Assembly (NCBI RefSeq): GCF_031085175.1
Contig: NZ_JAVHUY010000067.1
Span: forward strand, 1 to 42,837
Length of the DNA: 42,837 nt
Origin: Phytohabitans maris
GTDB lineage: Bacteria; Actinomycetota; Actinomycetes; Mycobacteriales; Micromonosporaceae
Reading direction: 5' to 3'
The notes below the pieces were generated by a model, which was not told the DNA's origin, made no database searches, and saw nothing but the letters and a program-made list of their open reading frames with translations. Shown one piece after another: positions 41,877 through 42,837 of the stretch. Positions within the stretch are counted from its first letter, which is position 1. Each line of letters opens with the position of its first letter. A program made the translations under genes and the position numbers.

Positions 41877-42797
41877 TCAGTGGTCGTAGGCGATCAGTGA
41901 CCGGGTGATCGGTGCGCCGGTCTTGTTGTTGTGCCAGATCGCGGCGGCCATGGCCAGTAGGCGTTGGGCGATGCGGACGGCGACTCCGGTGAAGGTCCGT
42001 CCGCCGTGTTGTTCGAGGTCGAGTTGACCTTTGAGGGTGTCGTTGACCGACTCGATCAGCTGCCGGACCTTCTTGAGCAGCGCCTCGCCGTAGCGGGCTT
42101 TGTCCCGCTTGCGAGAGGGCCGCAGCAACTGGATACCCTGCTCGGCCAGGTCCCGCTCGAGTGTCTTGGACGCGAAGCCCTTGTCGCTGATCATCAGGAT
42201 GCCGGTGTGCTCGGCGACCACGCCGGCTTCGACCTCGAGCATCGCGGCGAGGACCTCCCGTTCGCCGATCTTCGGGTTGGCCAGGGCCCACATGATCGGC
42301 ATCCCGGTCGGGGTGCACACCAGATACAGGCGCAGGCCCCAGAAGAACCGTGAGTGGGAGGCGCAGTAGCCGTATCCGGCCCACCCGGCCAGGTCCGAGC
42401 GTTTCACCGTCGGGCGGGACATGCCGCACGGGATCGGGGTGGAGTCGACGATCCAGTGGTTGTCGAACCAGAAGTCGCTGTCACGGGCCAGGTCCCGGAT
42501 GGTCTTCTTGATCAGCGGCAGGGCGGCACGGAGCCGCTTGTTGTAGCCGGGGCGTTGTGGCAGGTAGGGGAACCAGGCGCGTAGATGGATCCGGGCGTAG
42601 CGGATCCAGTGCGCCTCCGACCGGGCGCCGAGCAGGACCTGGGCCACGGCCAGGCAGACCAGCTCGGAGTCGGTCAGCAGCGGCGGCCGGCCCAACCATC
42701 GCGGCGTCCGGATCGTGTCATCGATCTTCACGTAAAGTGCGGTCAAGAGGGTGTCGAGGTCTTGCGTCACAACATGATCATCGACACCCTCCCTCAT
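41877..42797 (-). CDS. IS982-family transposase
   Basis: 306 residues. The N-terminal helical domain (DTLLTALYVKIDDTI, PLLTDSELVCLAVAQVLLG) is followed by a DDE catalytic core: D in WIVDSTPIPCG, D in LMISDKGFASK and E in RQLIESVNDTLKGQ, and the family's VKRSDLAGWAGYGYCASHS and LDLEQHGGRT segments. All three acidic residues are present and the gene fills the element, so it should be active. The ATG (42797) is close to the right repeat, whose flank would carry its promoter. Confidence 0.92.
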   Translation of the reverse strand: MREGVDDHVVTQDLDTLLTALYVKIDDTIRTPRWLGRPPLLTDSELVCLAVAQVLLGARSEAHWIRYARIHLRAWFPYLPQRPGYNKRLRAALPLIKKTIRDLARDSDFWFDNHWIVDSTPIPCGMSRPTVKRSDLAGWAGYGYCASHSRFFWGLRLYLVCTPTGMPIMWALANPKIGEREVLAAMLEVEAGVVAEHTGILMISDKGFASKTLERDLAEQGIQLLRPSRKRDKARYGEALLKKVRQLIESVNDTLKGQLDLEQHGGRTFTGVAVRIAQRLLAMAAAIWHNNKTGAPITRSLIAYDH

Positions 42798-42813
42798 GCC
42801 CTCGCATCGACCC

Positions 42814-42837
42814 CCGACATCGGAACTACTCGTCTAG
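42814..42837. repeat. Right terminal inverted repeat of the IS982 element
   Basis: 24 bases, perfect inverse of 41853-41876; coincides with the end of the window. Confidence 0.92.

Larger units (their letters stand above)
41853..42837. mobile_element. IS982-family insertion sequence, complete
   Basis: 985 bases with one transposase gene, bounded by perfect 24-bp inverted repeats (41853-41876 and 42814-42837). The repeats begin CTAGACGAGTAG on the left; the outer CTAG is a palindrome and so may be either part of the ends or a target duplication. The identical ends indicate recent movement. It inserted into the 3' end of the MFS gene. The window stops exactly at its right end. Confidence 0.9.

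Overview
The window is very GC-rich, with GTG/TTG starts, GTGA/ATGA gene overlaps, large divergent ECF sigma factors, a class E sortase, Tat and lipobox exports and a ydaO-type riboswitch. This fits a high-GC actinomycete, perhaps of the Micromonospora/Actinoplanes type; genus cannot be assigned from the sequence alone. No tRNA, rRNA or CRISPR array was found. The last base coincides with the end of an insertion sequence, so the window may stop at a contig break.

Layout. 1-7.3 kb is a patchwork of accessory genes and relics: a GNAT acetyltransferase coupled to a decapitated amino-acid permease, a small secreted DUF6355-like protein, a decayed dxs (DXP synthase) tail, an SDR/TetR pair with a palindromic operator, a secreted pyroglutamyl-peptidase-like protein and a beta-lactamase-fold serine hydrolase. 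7.7-35.4 kb is a cell-surface region: a PIG-V-like mannosyltransferase, a family 2 polymerising glycosyltransferase (GT2-A) with a 69-residue LAATG membrane protein, a UDP-GlcNAc 2-epimerase (WecB-A), a methylphosphonate-synthase/HEPD-like iron oxygenase, an ECF sigma factor fused to a zinc-finger tail, a second epimerase (WecB-B), an excisionase-like HTH protein, an IS701-type transposase with an altered active site, an M23 peptidase, a tyrosine-recombinase relic, a tightly overlapping operon (beta-helix lipoprotein, lipoprotein, sortase E, small membrane protein), a Tat-exported DyP peroxidase, a 2268-residue LPVTG adhesin, a second GT2 (GT2-B), a second ECF sigma factor and a PhzF-like protein. 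35.4-42.8 kb holds a c-di-AMP riboswitch before a C39-type peptidase, a HelD-like helicase, a ParA plus partner operon, an MFS efflux pseudogene and an IS982-family element.

How it may work together. The surface region looks built to make and modify a surface glycan (ManNAc supply, membrane polymerase, possible phosphonate or C-P chemistry) and to display a very large adhesin through sorting and cell-wall remodelling, under two paralogous ECF sigma factors. The striking feature is pairing: GT2-A/GT2-B, WecB-A/WecB-B and Sigma-A/Sigma-B are paralogues inside one 25-kb stretch. The B copies of both enzymes have lost signature catalytic residues (DAD and QxxRW in GT2-B; the QGDT aspartate in WecB-B), while their folds and reading frames are intact. 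Sigma-B lacks the zinc-finger tail of Sigma-A. The transposase- and integrase-like genes between them also lack key catalytic residues. This intact set plus pseudoenzyme set is the best candidate for an undescribed system; its function is inference.
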